Of a DNA stretch of 64,000 nt, positions 34,610 to 45,654 are shown one piece after another. The position numbers and the translations under genes are program-made. Each line of letters opens with the position of its first letter. Within the stretch, counting starts at the first letter, position 1. This DNA is from Byssothecium circinans (taxonomy: Eukaryota > Ascomycota > Dothideomycetes > Pleosporales > Massarinaceae). Location of the stretch: contig ML976992.1 in the NCBI GenBank assembly GCA_010015675.1, positions 369,542 to 433,541 on the forward strand, read 5' to 3'. Below the pieces are notes generated by a model. It was not told the origin of the DNA, made no database searches, and saw only the letters and a list, made by a program, of their open reading frames with translations.

Positions 34610-36247
34610 CTACAACTTTGACCCGTTGCCCTTCCCCTTAAGCGTTTTCTTGAGTTCCTCTAAGAATCTTTCAGAGAGCACGCTCCTCTCCACACCTTTC
34701 CGTCCCTCCCACTCCGCTTCAGTCAGCCTCTCGCCATCCCACCACCTAGCTATCTCCTTCTCAAGCCACTTGCCCATATGTGTCGCACTTTCCTCCACCT
34801 TCTCCATTGGAATCAAATGCCCCGCCCCTTGAACCATTACACTCGCCACCCTCCCCTCCTTTTCTCCGCCGCTGCCTCCATCGCCAGCTCCTGTAAGCGC
34901 CATTTTCTCCCGAATATCCTCTGGGTTGAGGGTAAGCGAGGACAAGGACCCGAAAATGTAAAACACTGAGGGACGCAAGTGGGGCAGTTGTTGGAATACG
35001 ATCATCGATTCGCCGCGGTAAAAGGGCGCTTGAGCCACTGGTGTGAGTAAGAGGTCGGGGTGTGTGCGGCGGTTGATGGCTGTGGGGTTTGCGGTAGAAT
35101 ACTCTGAAGACGAGGGTTCTGTGTCAACGCCTGGACGGAAAGGGAAATTCGGACGGAGGAACGTCATGACTTCTTGATGTTTCGTCGTTGTGAGCGTAAC
35201 TTCTTTTGGTTGGGCTGGTGCAGGTGTCACGGTAGGCTCCCCAACAACAGTCGCCGGCATAACTCCCGGTGTACTCTTCCTTTCCTCAGGATACAAAACG
35301 GTGGGCAACTCCCTCAACCCATACTGAATCCATCTATCAAACACGCGCTTATCCCACGCTTGGTAAAACTTGCTTCTCAACATGCTTTCGGCTGCCTCTT
35401 CGCGTGATGGCCATCTATCACGACGGTTAGACGAGGCGTGAGCAGGTGTCACGTTGCCGGAGATGGAGATCCCTTTGTTGATCACGGGGTCGAGGAGGAT
35501 GAGCGTTTCGAAGAGGCGGGGATGCAGGAGCGCGAGGTAAGCGAGTTGAGCGCCGCCCATGCTGTGGCCGACGCCGATTATGGGGCGTGGCATTTGCGAG
35601 CGGAAAGTGTTGACCATGTGCAGTAGATCACGGCTGTGGTCGAGCCAGGCGGCTAGGAAGTGTTAGTCAGGGGTAGTCGGAGGGAAGGGAGATACGAGGG
35701 AGAAGTACGATCATTGCCTAGTTTCTTTTCATTCAGAATGCCGCTTTGGCCTTGGTGGACGGTGTCTGCTATCCATATTCCGCGGATATTGAAGTTGTGA
35801 GCTTTTGAGACTCTGAGGAGCTCGTCCCAGAGGGGTTCGTAGAGTTCCTGCAATAAACTTAGACTTGCAATTTAAAAGACCAATTGAGTGAATAATTCCG
35901 TCAGGCGTGGGATAGATGATGATGGGTATTGAATATCAACATATTGCCGATTGTGGGGCGTCCATAGTCTTGGAATGCGTACCAGAGAGTGATACAACTA
36001 AAGGTCAAGAAGCAGAATTTTAAAGACTGAACGAATGAAAGCGAGGACCTACTTTAGGAAAAGCATTGGCATGCGCCGCAATGATGGTGATGTCGCCGGG
36101 CTGAGGCTTGGTGTTGCTCAATGGCGTGTACTGCTTGATGGCGAGGTGGAGAACTTCCTCTTGAGTCGTGGAGGTCGTTCGAGGGAAGCTGCGAATATGT
36201 GATGCTTCCAACACATGTTCGTCGATGCGATAGTACTCCGATGACAT
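34610..36247 (-). CDS. Peroxisomal alpha/beta hydrolase (Lpx1-like) with C-terminal SKL
   Basis: Exons 36247-36053, 35847-35709 and 35652-34610; introns 205 and 56 bp; phases match; 458 residues. The oxyanion-loop region is HANAFPKELYEPLWDEL. The nucleophile elbow is GVGHSMGGAQ. The catalytic His is in GAGHLIPMEK, and an acidic residue is expected in between. The protein ends GNGSKL: a canonical type-1 peroxisomal targeting signal. The closest families I know are yeast peroxisomal lipase Lpx1 and the peroxisomal hydrolases found in some fungal polyketide-type clusters. Without cluster partners here, a housekeeping lipase or acyl-hydrolase is more likely. The first intron is unusually long and contains an acceptor/donor pair around a 15-base in-phase segment (TTGTATCACTCTCTG) that might be an optional microexon. 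The start at 36247 is chosen over 36277 by family length. Confidence 0.9.
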
Positions 36248-36775
36248 GGCGATAGATGGTAATCGTCCAGACGTCACGATGGTGAAAGAGAGCTGTGAGT
36301 TGAAGTTCTCGAAAGGGCTGCTATAGAGGTGAGATGTTTCTCCAGGCTATGATCTTAGCATATGGTTGTGAAAGATTGACTTCAATTCGAAAATGAACAA
36401 CGGCGGAAGGGTTGAATATAACAAGGTATAAAAGAGGATAAATTGCCGATAGATGGACGCGAATGCGGGCCGAGGTTAATCCTCACATGGTTACTGGCGT
36501 CAAGACGCTGGAAAGCATGCTAGGTCGCACTAGATAGGCGCTACGTCTTCCGTGTTGCGATAGAGACTGTTTGTTTCCCCTGCGCAACGGGATGGAACAA
36601 TGGGTGAAGCTTCGAAAAAGGTGCCCAGGCAAGACGAACCTGGGGTGGACAGCCACAGTCACGTGCATTTCGCGTTCCCAGAAAGCGCGATCCGTTACTA
36701 CCAACCACGCGCATTCAACTCTACAAACACCACCATCGAACTTGCTTCCACCACCACACGCTCCAGCTCGCCGCC
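36248..36775. promoter_or_regulatory. Divergent promoter, hydrolase and Rtt107-like genes
   Basis: 528 bp shared by two divergent starts. A competing open frame from 36600 overlaps the Rtt107-like start in another frame, but it has no family features. CCACCACCA-type C-rich sequence immediately precedes the ATG at 36776, in a good fungal start context (cgccATGG). Confidence 0.45.
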
Positions 36776-39516
36776 ATGGAGGACACAACCATGCTGGATT
36801 CCTCGGTACCGGTCTTTAATGAGGCCACATTTACCATCATCCCGACCTCACTCGCGCCAGAGCGCGTCCAAAAGGCAGGTGACGCGTTTCCCTGCGCTAA
36901 AGCCTTTGCTAACTGATGCGCAGCTCACCGATGATATTAAAGCCTCTGGAGGGACCATGATACCCTTCGATGCCTCTACTGGACGCATTGAGAGACTGGA
37001 GCAAATTTCCTACATTGTTTCAGTGACGACCGATTTCCCCGACTACTACAGCGCCCTCGACTCCATGATCAACGTCGTCAAACCCAGCTTTGTGGACGCC
37101 TGCATAGAAGCGGGCAAACTGAAGAATCCTAGGTCGTACAACCCTGATCCCGCGATGTTCATGAGTGAAGTCGTAGTCTGCTGTGGGGATATACCTGAAG
37201 GCGATCAAGACGCGATCGCAGGCGGTGTGATTGCGATGGGCGGCCAGTTCAGTACAGGATTAACGAAGACAACTACACATCTGGTCGCTCTCAGCGAGAA
37301 AGATAGGAGGTATCAGTTGGCATGCCAGAAGAACTTGAAGGTCAAGACGGTGCTCCCTCACTGGTAGGTTCATTGTTTGACCGAAATCGACTTTTACTGA
37401 CCGTCTCAGGTTCGATGATTGCCTTAGAGTTGGTCGGAAAATCAGCGAGCGACCATATCTACTACCCGATCCCGAGATCATGAACGTAGACGCAGGTGCG
37501 ATTCCCGCTCCAAGAACCAACCTTGACATTCGTGACGCGACGAATCCAGAACCCGCCGATGAGCCAACATCTACGCCACCCGCGCACATAGCAAGCCCCC
37601 GCAAGATAAAAGCCTTCGCCGGCAGAAAGCTCAAACTCGGCGCGGATCTCAACATCAACGCAAGGCTCAAAGGGACACTTACAGACCTCATCGAAGCCGG
37701 TGATGGCTTCGTGACCAAAAACATAAACGAAGCAGATATCTATATTTGCAACTACCGAGACGGCGATGACTACGTCAAGGCATCACAAGAGAAGAAAGAC
37801 GTGGGCAACCTCAGTTGGCTGTACTACCTAATCACACACGACGAGTGGACGAACCCGATGCGTCGCATGCTGCATTACCCGCGCCCTCGCAACGGCATAC
37901 CTGGATTTGAGAACTACAAGATCAGTATATCAAGCTACACCGGCGAAGCGCGCGTCTTCCTGGAGAATCTCATACGAGCTACTGGCGCAGAGTTCACCAA
38001 GACATTCAAGCAAGACAACACCCATCTCATCGCTGCGCACAAGACTAGTGAGAAGTACGAGGCTGCGCAAGAATGGGGTGTTAACGTCGTAAACAATCTC
38101 TGGTTGGAAGATTGCTACGCTCATTGTCAGGTCATGCCGTTATCTAAAGAACGATACATATACTTCCCTACCCGGACGAACATGGGCGAAATTCTTGGTT
38201 CTACAGAGATGGACCGGGCCGCGGTAGAAAAGATATTCTTTCCCAAGAATCGCAAACCACAATCTACGAACAAGCCTACTGTTGTCCCCGCATCGAGTGC
38301 GACATTAGGTCGTGGCCCTACGGATCGCGCGGCTCGCGGCTCGCCTTTAATAGAGAAGACGAGCAAACGCACGAAAGCGGGAGATGATGTAGCGACACCT
38401 GCGCCTTCACGGCGACTCAGCGGTAAGGAGAACGAAACGCCCGGCACCACAGGCAGTCGAGGCGCAAAGGCTAAAGCACTGACAAAGATACACGACTCTG
38501 CGCCTGATGTTGAGCAATATATGAAAGAGTCGAAGCGGAAAGGAGGTGTGGTGTACGGAGGTCGTCGTCGCAAGGAGGATGAGGTTCCTGACAAGTCGAA
38601 GCGCAAGGGTCGAGAATCCACCTCCAGCAAACGCTCCATCGACGAAGTGGACACGAACGACGGGACAACGGAAGAAGACGAGGCCACAGAGCCAGTCGCA
38701 AAGAAGAGCAAGAAGGCACGGAAAAGCAATCTCGTCCCTATCAAATACCGTATGCTCATTTCAAAGGACATGCGATGGGTGAACAAATCGGACCAAGAAG
38801 CCAAAGACAAAGTACGCATGCGCGAGCTAGGTGTCTTCATCACCGACGACTACAAGCAGGTTGACCTACTTCTTGCACCAAAGATCGTCCGCACTGAGAA
38901 GTTTGTGTCCGCTCTTGCTTGCGGTCCCACGCTTGTCTCGCCCGCTTTCCTTGACTATGCGCTCAAACACAACAAGATCCCAGATCCCGCAAAATATCCA
39001 CTCGATACCTCAGAGTACGAGGCTCAACACAACATGAGCATGGACACCGCTATCGCGCGTGCAGAAGACAATAAGCATCGCCTGCTCAAAGGCTGGCAAA
39101 TCTTCTGCACCCCCAACGTAACCGGTGGCTTCGACACATTCAAAAACATCATCGAAGCTAATGGCGGAGCCTGCATAGCCTATCGCGGCCGCTCACTCAA
39201 ACTCAGCGCCAGCCGCCGCGAGATCAAATCGCAGCCCAAGGAAGTCTCTCAAAACCTGCTCGAAGACGACGGCGATGTGCTATACCTGATCTCTGAAATC
39301 AAAAACGTCCAGGACGCGAAAGACGCAGATCAAGCGAGGAAGTGGGAGCAGGCAAACAAAACTGAGGTGGGGTATTGGGAGAAATTCCGCGAGTTTGCGG
39401 AGAAGAACGACATGGTGCCGCGGATTGCGAGTACTGACTGGATTTTGAGTGTGGCGATTGCGCAGAAGATGATGTGGAAGGAGGAATGGGAGTTGAATGA
39501 GGAGATGTTGAAATAG
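36776..39516 (+). CDS. Multi-BRCT DNA-damage protein, Rtt107/Brc1-like
   Basis: Scaffold expected at stalled replication forks, binding phosphorylated partners in the nucleus. Exons 36776-36874, 36924-37363 and 37410-39516 give 881 residues. Intron 1 fits only as a GC-AG intron (AAAAG/GCAGGT...GCGCAG, 49 bp), because no GT site restores phase. Intron 2 is a normal 46 bp. The N-terminus (FTIIPTSLAPERVQK, GGTMIPFDASTGRIERL) and tandem BRCT units (VVCCGDIPEGDQDAIAGGVI, WFDDCLRVGRKISERPYLLP, ISISSYTGEARVFLENLIRA, NLWLEDCYAHCQVM) match the Rtt107 order. A basic, disordered linker from about 600 to 690 separates the last BRCT pair (VPIKYRMLISKD, LLKGWQIFCTPNVTGGFDTF, STDWILSVAI). The phosphate-binding pair in the C-terminal BRCTs was not verified. 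It is divergent from the peroxisomal hydrolase. Confidence 0.88.
36875..36923 (+). other. Probable GC-AG intron
   Basis: The 5' site reads AAAAG/GCAGGTGACG and the 3' site GATGCGCAG/CTCACC, with a branch-like gctaactga nearby. Using the GT four bases later would shift the frame and introduce stops. GC donors are a known minority class in fungi and usually show a strong AG before the GC, as here. Confidence 0.65.
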
Positions 39517-39910
39517 TGGACGGAGGTCGTGCGATGCACTATTGTACCTCACTTTTTCTTTCTCTCGATAAGCTATTGAAGAGCGGGTATGGGGGGTTGG
39601 CGTTGGGGCACTACCCTTATGGGGATGGGCGATTTTTGGAGTGACGGTGATTTTATACGAGTTTGAGTACACATTCACGGTGTGTGGTTCAGCATTCATT
39701 GTATTTCACATTGATATGGGTTGGGTATCTTCTATAGCCATTATAAGCTCAGCCTGGGTTATGTTGCTACCAGGCCTCCTTTCTATCCATGACCATTCAC
39801 CTTCTCGGTCCATCACTGTGGATGATCATTCATGTTACCTCCGTATGGCCGGACCTGGGTTTCACCACAAATCCCAATATCTTATAAAGCATGCTCACTA
39901 GCATCCTCCC
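39517..39910. other. Convergent gap, Rtt107-like and VPS25 genes
   Basis: About 390 bp of presumed 3' untranslated sequence from both sides. No gene or repeat seen. Confidence 0.5.
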
Positions 39911-40579
39911 TCAGAAGAACTTCACACCCTCACTCCCCTCACCGCCAAAAACCTGCGCCTTCCCCCTCTTCACACAAATCTGCAAACTCTTCTGCAGCAA
40001 CTCCCCCTCCATACCGTAAAACTCTTCCCGCCGTGTAGCATCGCTCTCCGTCAACTCATACAACGTGAGCACCGTACCCTTCTGCCCCGTCCTCTCGACC
40101 CATTCCTCCAGCGCCGTGGCCCACTCCTCCGGCCTACGCCAATAAATCCATGCCTTCCCCCCTTCTCCCTCTCCCTCCCCTCCCGCTTTCGCGCTCTTCT
40201 TCGCGCCAGAAGTATGTATCCACTCCGCTCTATTTCCGCCTTCAGACGTGCTCATCCATTGTACGACTGCGCGCGCATTGCGGAGTGAGAGCGAGCGCGA
40301 GATTGTGGCGTTTGTGAATAGAGGGGTGGGGAGTAGGTCGATGAGGGAGATTGAGAAGAGGCGGTGGTGGCGGCAGTAGGATTGGATGTGTGTGGACCAG
40401 GAGGAGAGCTGGGAGGAGCGGGTTGTGGGGTTCGGTTGGAGGGTGAAGAAGGGCGGGAATGTGTATATTGGGGGGAAAGTGTAGGATTCTGTTCCTGTTG
40501 TTGTTGCTGTTGACGACGAGGGAGCGGTGGCAGCGGTTGCGGTGGATGAGGGTGGTGGGTGAGGGGATATGGTCGTCAT
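39911..40579 (-). CDS. vps25: ESCRT-II subunit VPS25
   Basis: Part of ESCRT-II, which sorts ubiquitinated membrane proteins into multivesicular endosomes. Single exon, 222 residues, close to the usual ~200 plus a Ser/Thr/Pro-rich leader of about 33. Family hallmarks in order: FPPIYTFPPFFTLQPNPTTR (the two PPxF-type motifs that contact Vps22 and Vps36), SSWSTHIQSYCRHHRLFSIS, LFTNATISRSLSLRNARAVV, then in the second winged helix AWIYWRRPEEWATALEEWVE and TGQKGTVLTLYEL. The end (LLQKSLQICVKRGKAQVFGG) is also conserved. A Gly/Glu/Lys insertion (KKSAKAGGEGEGEGGKAW) is a local expansion. It lies downstream of the BCKDH E2 gene on the same strand. VPS26, another endosomal sorting gene, is about 5 kb away. 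Confidence 0.94.
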   Translation of the reverse strand: MTTISPHPPPSSTATAATAPSSSTATTTGTESYTFPPIYTFPPFFTLQPNPTTRSSQLSSWSTHIQSYCRHHRLFSISLIDLLPTPLFTNATISRSLSLRNARAVVQWMSTSEGGNRAEWIHTSGAKKSAKAGGEGEGEGGKAWIYWRRPEEWATALEEWVERTGQKGTVLTLYELTESDATRREEFYGMEGELLQKSLQICVKRGKAQVFGGEGSEGVKFF

Positions 40580-40951
40580 TTTTGACTGCTGGTGGGGTGT
40601 GGGAGATAGAGAGTATGTGTGAGTGTTTTCGTGGGAGGAGAGAAGGGAAAGGGAGGGTATAGAGTGTTTGGAGCTTGGACCGAAGAGACGCGCTTCGTCG
40701 CGGGGAGCATCTTCGTCACTCTCAGCCCTATATCTCTTGGCATCACTGGTGCGTCATTCCATCAGGCTCATGAATACTTCCCAATCTCAGATGTCAAAGA
40801 CATTGCTTGATTCCATATGCTTACCGACTCGATGAAGAAGTAGATGTGGAGCTTAAAGCGACTTCAGCCCACCTGTCTCCACCCGCCTCACCATTACCCC
40901 AGTAAGGCAGAAGGTATGATGATAATGCTTCTCATTCTGTTCTATAGGTGG
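40580..40951. other. Gap between VPS25 promoter and E2 3' end
   Basis: 372 bp holding the VPS25 upstream region and the E2 3' end. Short purine-rich frames only. Confidence 0.5.
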
Positions 40952-42629
40952 TCATCGTAGCCTAACAAGCATGTCCTCAACATGCTCAAGGTTCTGTCTC
41001 ACAGCTTCCGCACACCTCGCTGCCATCGCCCCATCAATAACCCTATGGTCAGCACTCCAACTGAATACACACTCCTCCTTCCTGACCACTTCGCCATTTT
41101 CTCCAAATGCAGGTACAGCTCTGGCTCTCCCAATCCCCAAGATACCTACTTGAGGAGTCACAATAACAGGAGACACAGCAGTCCCTCCAATACTGCCAAT
41201 GTTACTCAGCGTAAAGGTTGCACCACCAAGATCTGCAGAAGTGAGCTTGCCAGCCCGCGTCAGACTGCTGAGTCGATTGATTTCTGCGGCGATAGATTCG
41301 ATGGAATGCGATTGTACGTTGCGGATTACGGGCACGAGAAGGCCGGATGGTGAGTCGATTGCGACGCCGATGTTGTGCGAGCCTTTGATTTGTATCTGCG
41401 GCTTTTCGGGATTGGTGGTTGTGTCGAGGTGGGCATTTAGTAATGGGTATTGTTGGAGTGCTAGTGAGACAGCTTTGATGATGAATGGTAAGGTTGTGAG
41501 GCGGTGTGCTTGATCTTTGTGTAAATTGAACTTCTTTCGTAGAATGTTCAGGGAGGTGAAGTCGACATTGTCGGTGTAGAGGAAGTGCGGTATTGATAGA
41601 GATCGTGTCATCTGCTTGAACATGGCGGTTTGTATCGGAGTCAGCGGTTTTGTCTGATCTTCCAATTGTTGTGTGGGTGTAAATGCTGGTGCTGAGGCTG
41701 GTGAAGCAACATCACCCGTGCTTTCCTTCGCTGATTGTACGTGTCTCTGTATATCCTCCTTTAGTACACGTCCGTCTTTGCCCGATCCTTCTATATCCTC
41801 TATCTTCAAGTTCATTTCCTTTATTCTATGCCGCACGGCGGGTGTCGCTAACGAAGCATGCTTCCCGGGGGGTCGCGGTGGTTTCGTTTCGTCTTTCGGC
41901 GGTTCAGACGGCAGGGTTTGAGTGGGTTGTGGTGGGGGTATGTCTCCTGTTGCAGCTTTGGTATCATTCCTGCCTACTTCTAGTCCTTCTTCTGTAGGTT
42001 CGGCTGGTTTCGTTTTCTCCTTGTCTGTTTGCTTGTCTGAACCATCCTTGAGGAGGGCTTCGTCGGCGGCGGATATCTCGCTTTGAATGTCAATATCTAC
42101 TAGAGGCTGATAGAGTCAGCAAAGCCCTTTCACTTTGTCAGAGGGGACCCTACCTTTCCAACCTTGGCCATATCATCTGGCTCGTAGTAGAGCTTCTTTA
42201 TCACTCCATCGAACCGCGACGTGATCTAACCCGCTTTAGCATTTTTCCTCAACCCATGAATATAAGATATTCACCTCCACAGATGCTTTATCCGACTGTA
42301 CTTCGCATATGGGGTCGAATTGCTCAACGCGCGCTCCAGGCTTGACAAACCACTGAATGACCTGGCATTCCGTGATCCCTAACCCAAACGTCAGCACAAA
42401 CCCCTAATGTTCCGCCTCCATAAGAAAACTTACCCTCCCCTATGTCCGCCAACAAATACGGCTTAACTACCTTCAAGTATCCCGTCCCACTAAAGCCCCT
42501 CCTCTGCACCCGCCTCGGTACATTCACAACTCTCTGGAAACGGCTGCTCGAAGAAACAATTGGCGACCGATTCGCAACTGCCGACTGACAAAGAATGCGC
42601 ACAGACGCGCGATACGTACTGTTTATCAT
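40952..42629 (-). CDS. Branched-chain 2-oxoacid dehydrogenase E2 (dihydrolipoyl transacylase)
   Basis: Core enzyme of the mitochondrial complex that breaks down keto-acids of Leu, Ile and Val. Exons 42629-42434, 42378-42275, 42225-42154 and 42106-40952; introns 55, 49 and 47 bp; all phases match; 508 residues. An Arg-rich mitochondrial leader (~45 residues) is followed by one lipoyl domain (PYLLADIGEG start; lipoyl Lys about residue 96 in QSDKASVE). A Pro/Lys-rich linker follows. The E3/E1-binding peripheral domain starts near 195 (LATPAVRHRIKEMNLKIEDI, EGSGKDGRVLKEDIQRHV). The catalytic acyltransferase domain ends with FSWSADHRVIDGAMAA, active-site His about 478 and Asp about 482. A single lipoyl domain and SIPHFLYTDNVDFTSLN favour the branched-chain type over the pyruvate or 2-oxoglutarate type. 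Confidence 0.93.
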
Positions 42630-43641
42630 GGTGGCTCAAGAAAGGAATGAGAAAGTAACATATTCTGGGAGGAATCGCGAGACATAAGCCTAGGGATTGT
42701 TTGTGGGTGGACCGATGGAAGCCGTTCGGTACAGGATCTGGGGTAATACAGCTAGGCCCGATGAGGGATGGGGCGATTTCGGCTCAAAGAAAGTTCGGTG
42801 ATGTAACGGCTGGCCGAGGTTGATCTGGACGGGTTGATAAGTGAAATTTTCATACACAGTCGGTATTCGGCTTTAGAAACTTAGATGAGAGTCGGAATTT
42901 TTTTTAAAACGTCTTCATGGAAAAGTCGGGTCCGACTACACTCTGCTAAAGGCAGTCTGGGGAAGTTGCCCCTCACCCCACAAATTAATTCGAGGCACGA
43001 GACTAGAGCTCCCGCGTTCACAAACACTCTGGATACAGTATGTTTGATATCCTGCCCTATCAAAAGTTTTATTGCATCTGCTCAAAACTGAGTGAAGCAA
43101 CAATCTAACGCACCACCAATAAGGCTGGTCGTACTCATCATCGATTGTATGTTGTCTTGTTATGTGAAAGGTACAAACTTGTTAAAACTTCATAGGTAAA
43201 TAGTTTCCAGTCCCAACAAACGAATCGGGATATGAGGGCGGTTTGGCATAACCCCGAATAGTCGCGTCCGTCTATGCTGCTATGCTTCGTCTCCGTATAG
43301 CTAGAACTATTGCGATTGGAAGGAGAGTTGCTAGGAGAAGATCAGACCTATTCCAAGTATGTGCAGTGTAACGGCGTCTCCAGACTCGAAAAAAGCATTG
43401 TTCAAATGCTGAAAGTGGATGCTTCATATTTGCTAACGTTTCTAGCCCCCCTTGACGCCGTCATCAATGAAAATTATTGACCTCCCAATGGGGGTATAAT
43501 ATATTACTCTGCGGCATTTTCTTTCCTGACACCCTTCAAAACGCCCTCGATGCTTAACGCTAGAATATGTTCCGTATTTGCAATATACGGCAAAGGAAAT
43601 GATTGACCGAAGCATACACACCATCCGCCCTTCAACTGATA
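42630..43641. other. Gap between E2 promoter and gluconokinase 3' end
   Basis: About 1 kb. The left part is the E2 promoter. The middle (42850-43450) has no continuous coding signal, and I see no repeat or RNA gene. Confidence 0.45.
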
Positions 43642-44396
43642 TTATGTCGAATCCGCCGCGAAAATCTCGTCAACGGCAGCGGCGGCAAGCTGTAATACAT
43701 CTGCCACCGTTCCGGTAACATCGATAATGCGTACGTCTTTGATCTTGTTGATCTCGTCATCGTCCGGTTCCTCGAGGTCTTCCAGCTGGCTAAGGACCAT
43801 AGTGGCCTTCATGTAATGGTCTTGGCGAGCTGCTACGCGAGCCAGCAAAAGTTCCTTGGAAGCCCTGAGGTATACAAAATGGACATTGGCATTTGGGCTT
43901 CCACTGTAGAGACTGGCTCCACGAATGACATCCCGGTACTTCTTCTTCAGAGCACTGCAAGTTACGACCACGCCCTTGTGGCCTTCTGCCAGTGACCTCA
44001 AGGCCTCGTCTCGAAGCAGAATCAGCCAGTCCCAGCGGTCGGCATCGGTCAATGGAATACTTTGGGCCATTTTCGCGATGTTTGCTGGGGGATGGAACTG
44101 TAAGATGTCTTAGTATAAGTTGACAAATTCCTGCAACCTGGACTTACTTCATCCCCTTCGATGTATTTGAAGTCATAACGCTTAGACAAGCCTTCGGCGA
44201 CAGTGCTCTTACCACAACCCGCTGGGCCGGTAACGATTATGATGTGTTCGTTGTTTTTGATGGTCATGGTTGGACACGATTTGACGGTAATTGCAGATGT
44301 TTTGTTGAATGGTGAGCCTGGTGTTGACATTGGAGGTGTGGGAGCGGTAGCATAGTGAGCTCCATTTATATGCGGCGGCTCGGTCGTTTGCAACAT
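43642..44396 (-). CDS. Gluconokinase (GntK family)
   Basis: Phosphorylates gluconate to 6-phosphogluconate, feeding the pentose phosphate pathway. Exons 44396-44148 and 44097-43642 with a 50-bp intron in phase 0; 234 residues from this start. The P-loop is GPAGCGKST. YIEGDEFHPPANIAKMAQSI (joined across the intron), PLTDADRWDWL and CSALKKKYRDVIRGA are classic gluconate-kinase signatures, followed by FVYLRASKELLLARVAAR. The C-terminus is ordinary. The in-frame ATG at 44267 would give a 191-residue core without the 43-residue Thr/Pro-rich leader and is equally compatible with the family; an ATG at 44501 gives a still longer form. It is divergent from VPS26. Confidence 0.93.
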
Positions 44397-45654
44397 TTTG
44401 AGAAGGCGTTCGCTCAGGAAGAGTGTTGGATGAAAACGACAATGTTTGTGTGTAAAATGTTGGTGCCCAAGAGCCAAGGCAAAAGAAGAGGTGCTGAGCA
44501 ATCTGAATCTCTTAGAGAGAAAGAGAGCTGGGATTTTATACCGGGTGATTTAAGGGTTGATAGTACAATGTCACTAGGGTTGCGATACGCTGAATGCAAG
44601 CAATAATAGGAATTCTGCAGGTGCCGGGGCTGCCTCTTTAAAGACAAAGACGTTTCTCCACAGATGCCGGGTCCGCATGACGGCAAGGGGGGTGGCCAGA
44701 GTTTTGGCAATGTAGCCAAGATTTGGGGATTTGGTCACCACGGGGGAGAGCCATGCGAATCAGCTTTGGTCGCGGAACATCCGGGGGCGATGTGGGACAG
44801 GCTCACCGGGCCAGCATCCGCAGTTGGGCTCCCACAGCTGGCCGGCACTCTGACGTCGGCGTTTAAAAGTTTGCGCGGGATGATTGATGCAACATTCTCC
44901 CCGCACTTGTGTATCCTAGTCATCGGCAGGTACGTACACACGCACTGCGTGGCCGCATTATTTCCTGCCAGCGCACTCTCCACTCATACATAGCTGGTCA
45001 TGCTAGCCCGCGTGCTTCTCTGTGTCCCCAGCTACACTACTGCGAAATAAGTGCGAAGATAAGATTTCAGGGCGAGCGGAAGGAAAGCCAGCAGAGAAGC
45101 TGTTGGATAATAGCGTGTGGGGGTCACACGCGACCAAAGATTTCGGGCCGCCGACGAGACTTCTTCGCTGTTTGAGCAATTTGCTCCGCTAAGCCTTAGG
45201 CGAAGATTGGTGGCTCTGGATCGGGACGACACGACAGACAAGACTGAATGCTCCGAGTGTGCATGAACTCAAATGGCTCACCGCCCTCGGGTTTTGAGTT
45301 TGGCGTCTCTGGTGCTGCAGTGAGCGTATCTCCGTGTTACTTGCTTGGTCGCTGCAAGGCGTCTTGTGACCACAAGACGAGCGCGGTTGACGTGGATGAA
45401 TCAGAGCAGACCGGCGCTTTTTCAAAAAGAATACACCGAACAATGATGTAACCAGTTGAGGTGACATAAGATGAGAGATTGACAGCGCACAGGCGTTGGA
45501 ATGTGAAGTGCTTAGTCATCTGTGGCTGGTGAAGCTTCAGCCTCAGCCTCGCCTAGCGCGACTGCTTCTCCACGTCGTTGCAGGCCAGCATCGACCGCAA
45601 CGTCCGCCATTGTATTGCACACTGTCCTCGCGCCGAGCAAGCCCATCGCACGAC
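44397..45654. promoter_or_regulatory. Divergent promoter region, gluconokinase and VPS26
   Basis: 1.26 kb between two divergent starts. It has no coding continuity and contains C/T-rich leader sequence before VPS26 (cctcagcctcgcctagcg). No specific operator can be named. Confidence 0.4.

Noticed and set aside
36600..36923. Alternative first exon of the Rtt107-like gene in another frame
   Set aside because: It reads continuously into exon 2 without an intron, but its sequence has no BRCT-family N-terminus, while the frame from 36776 does.
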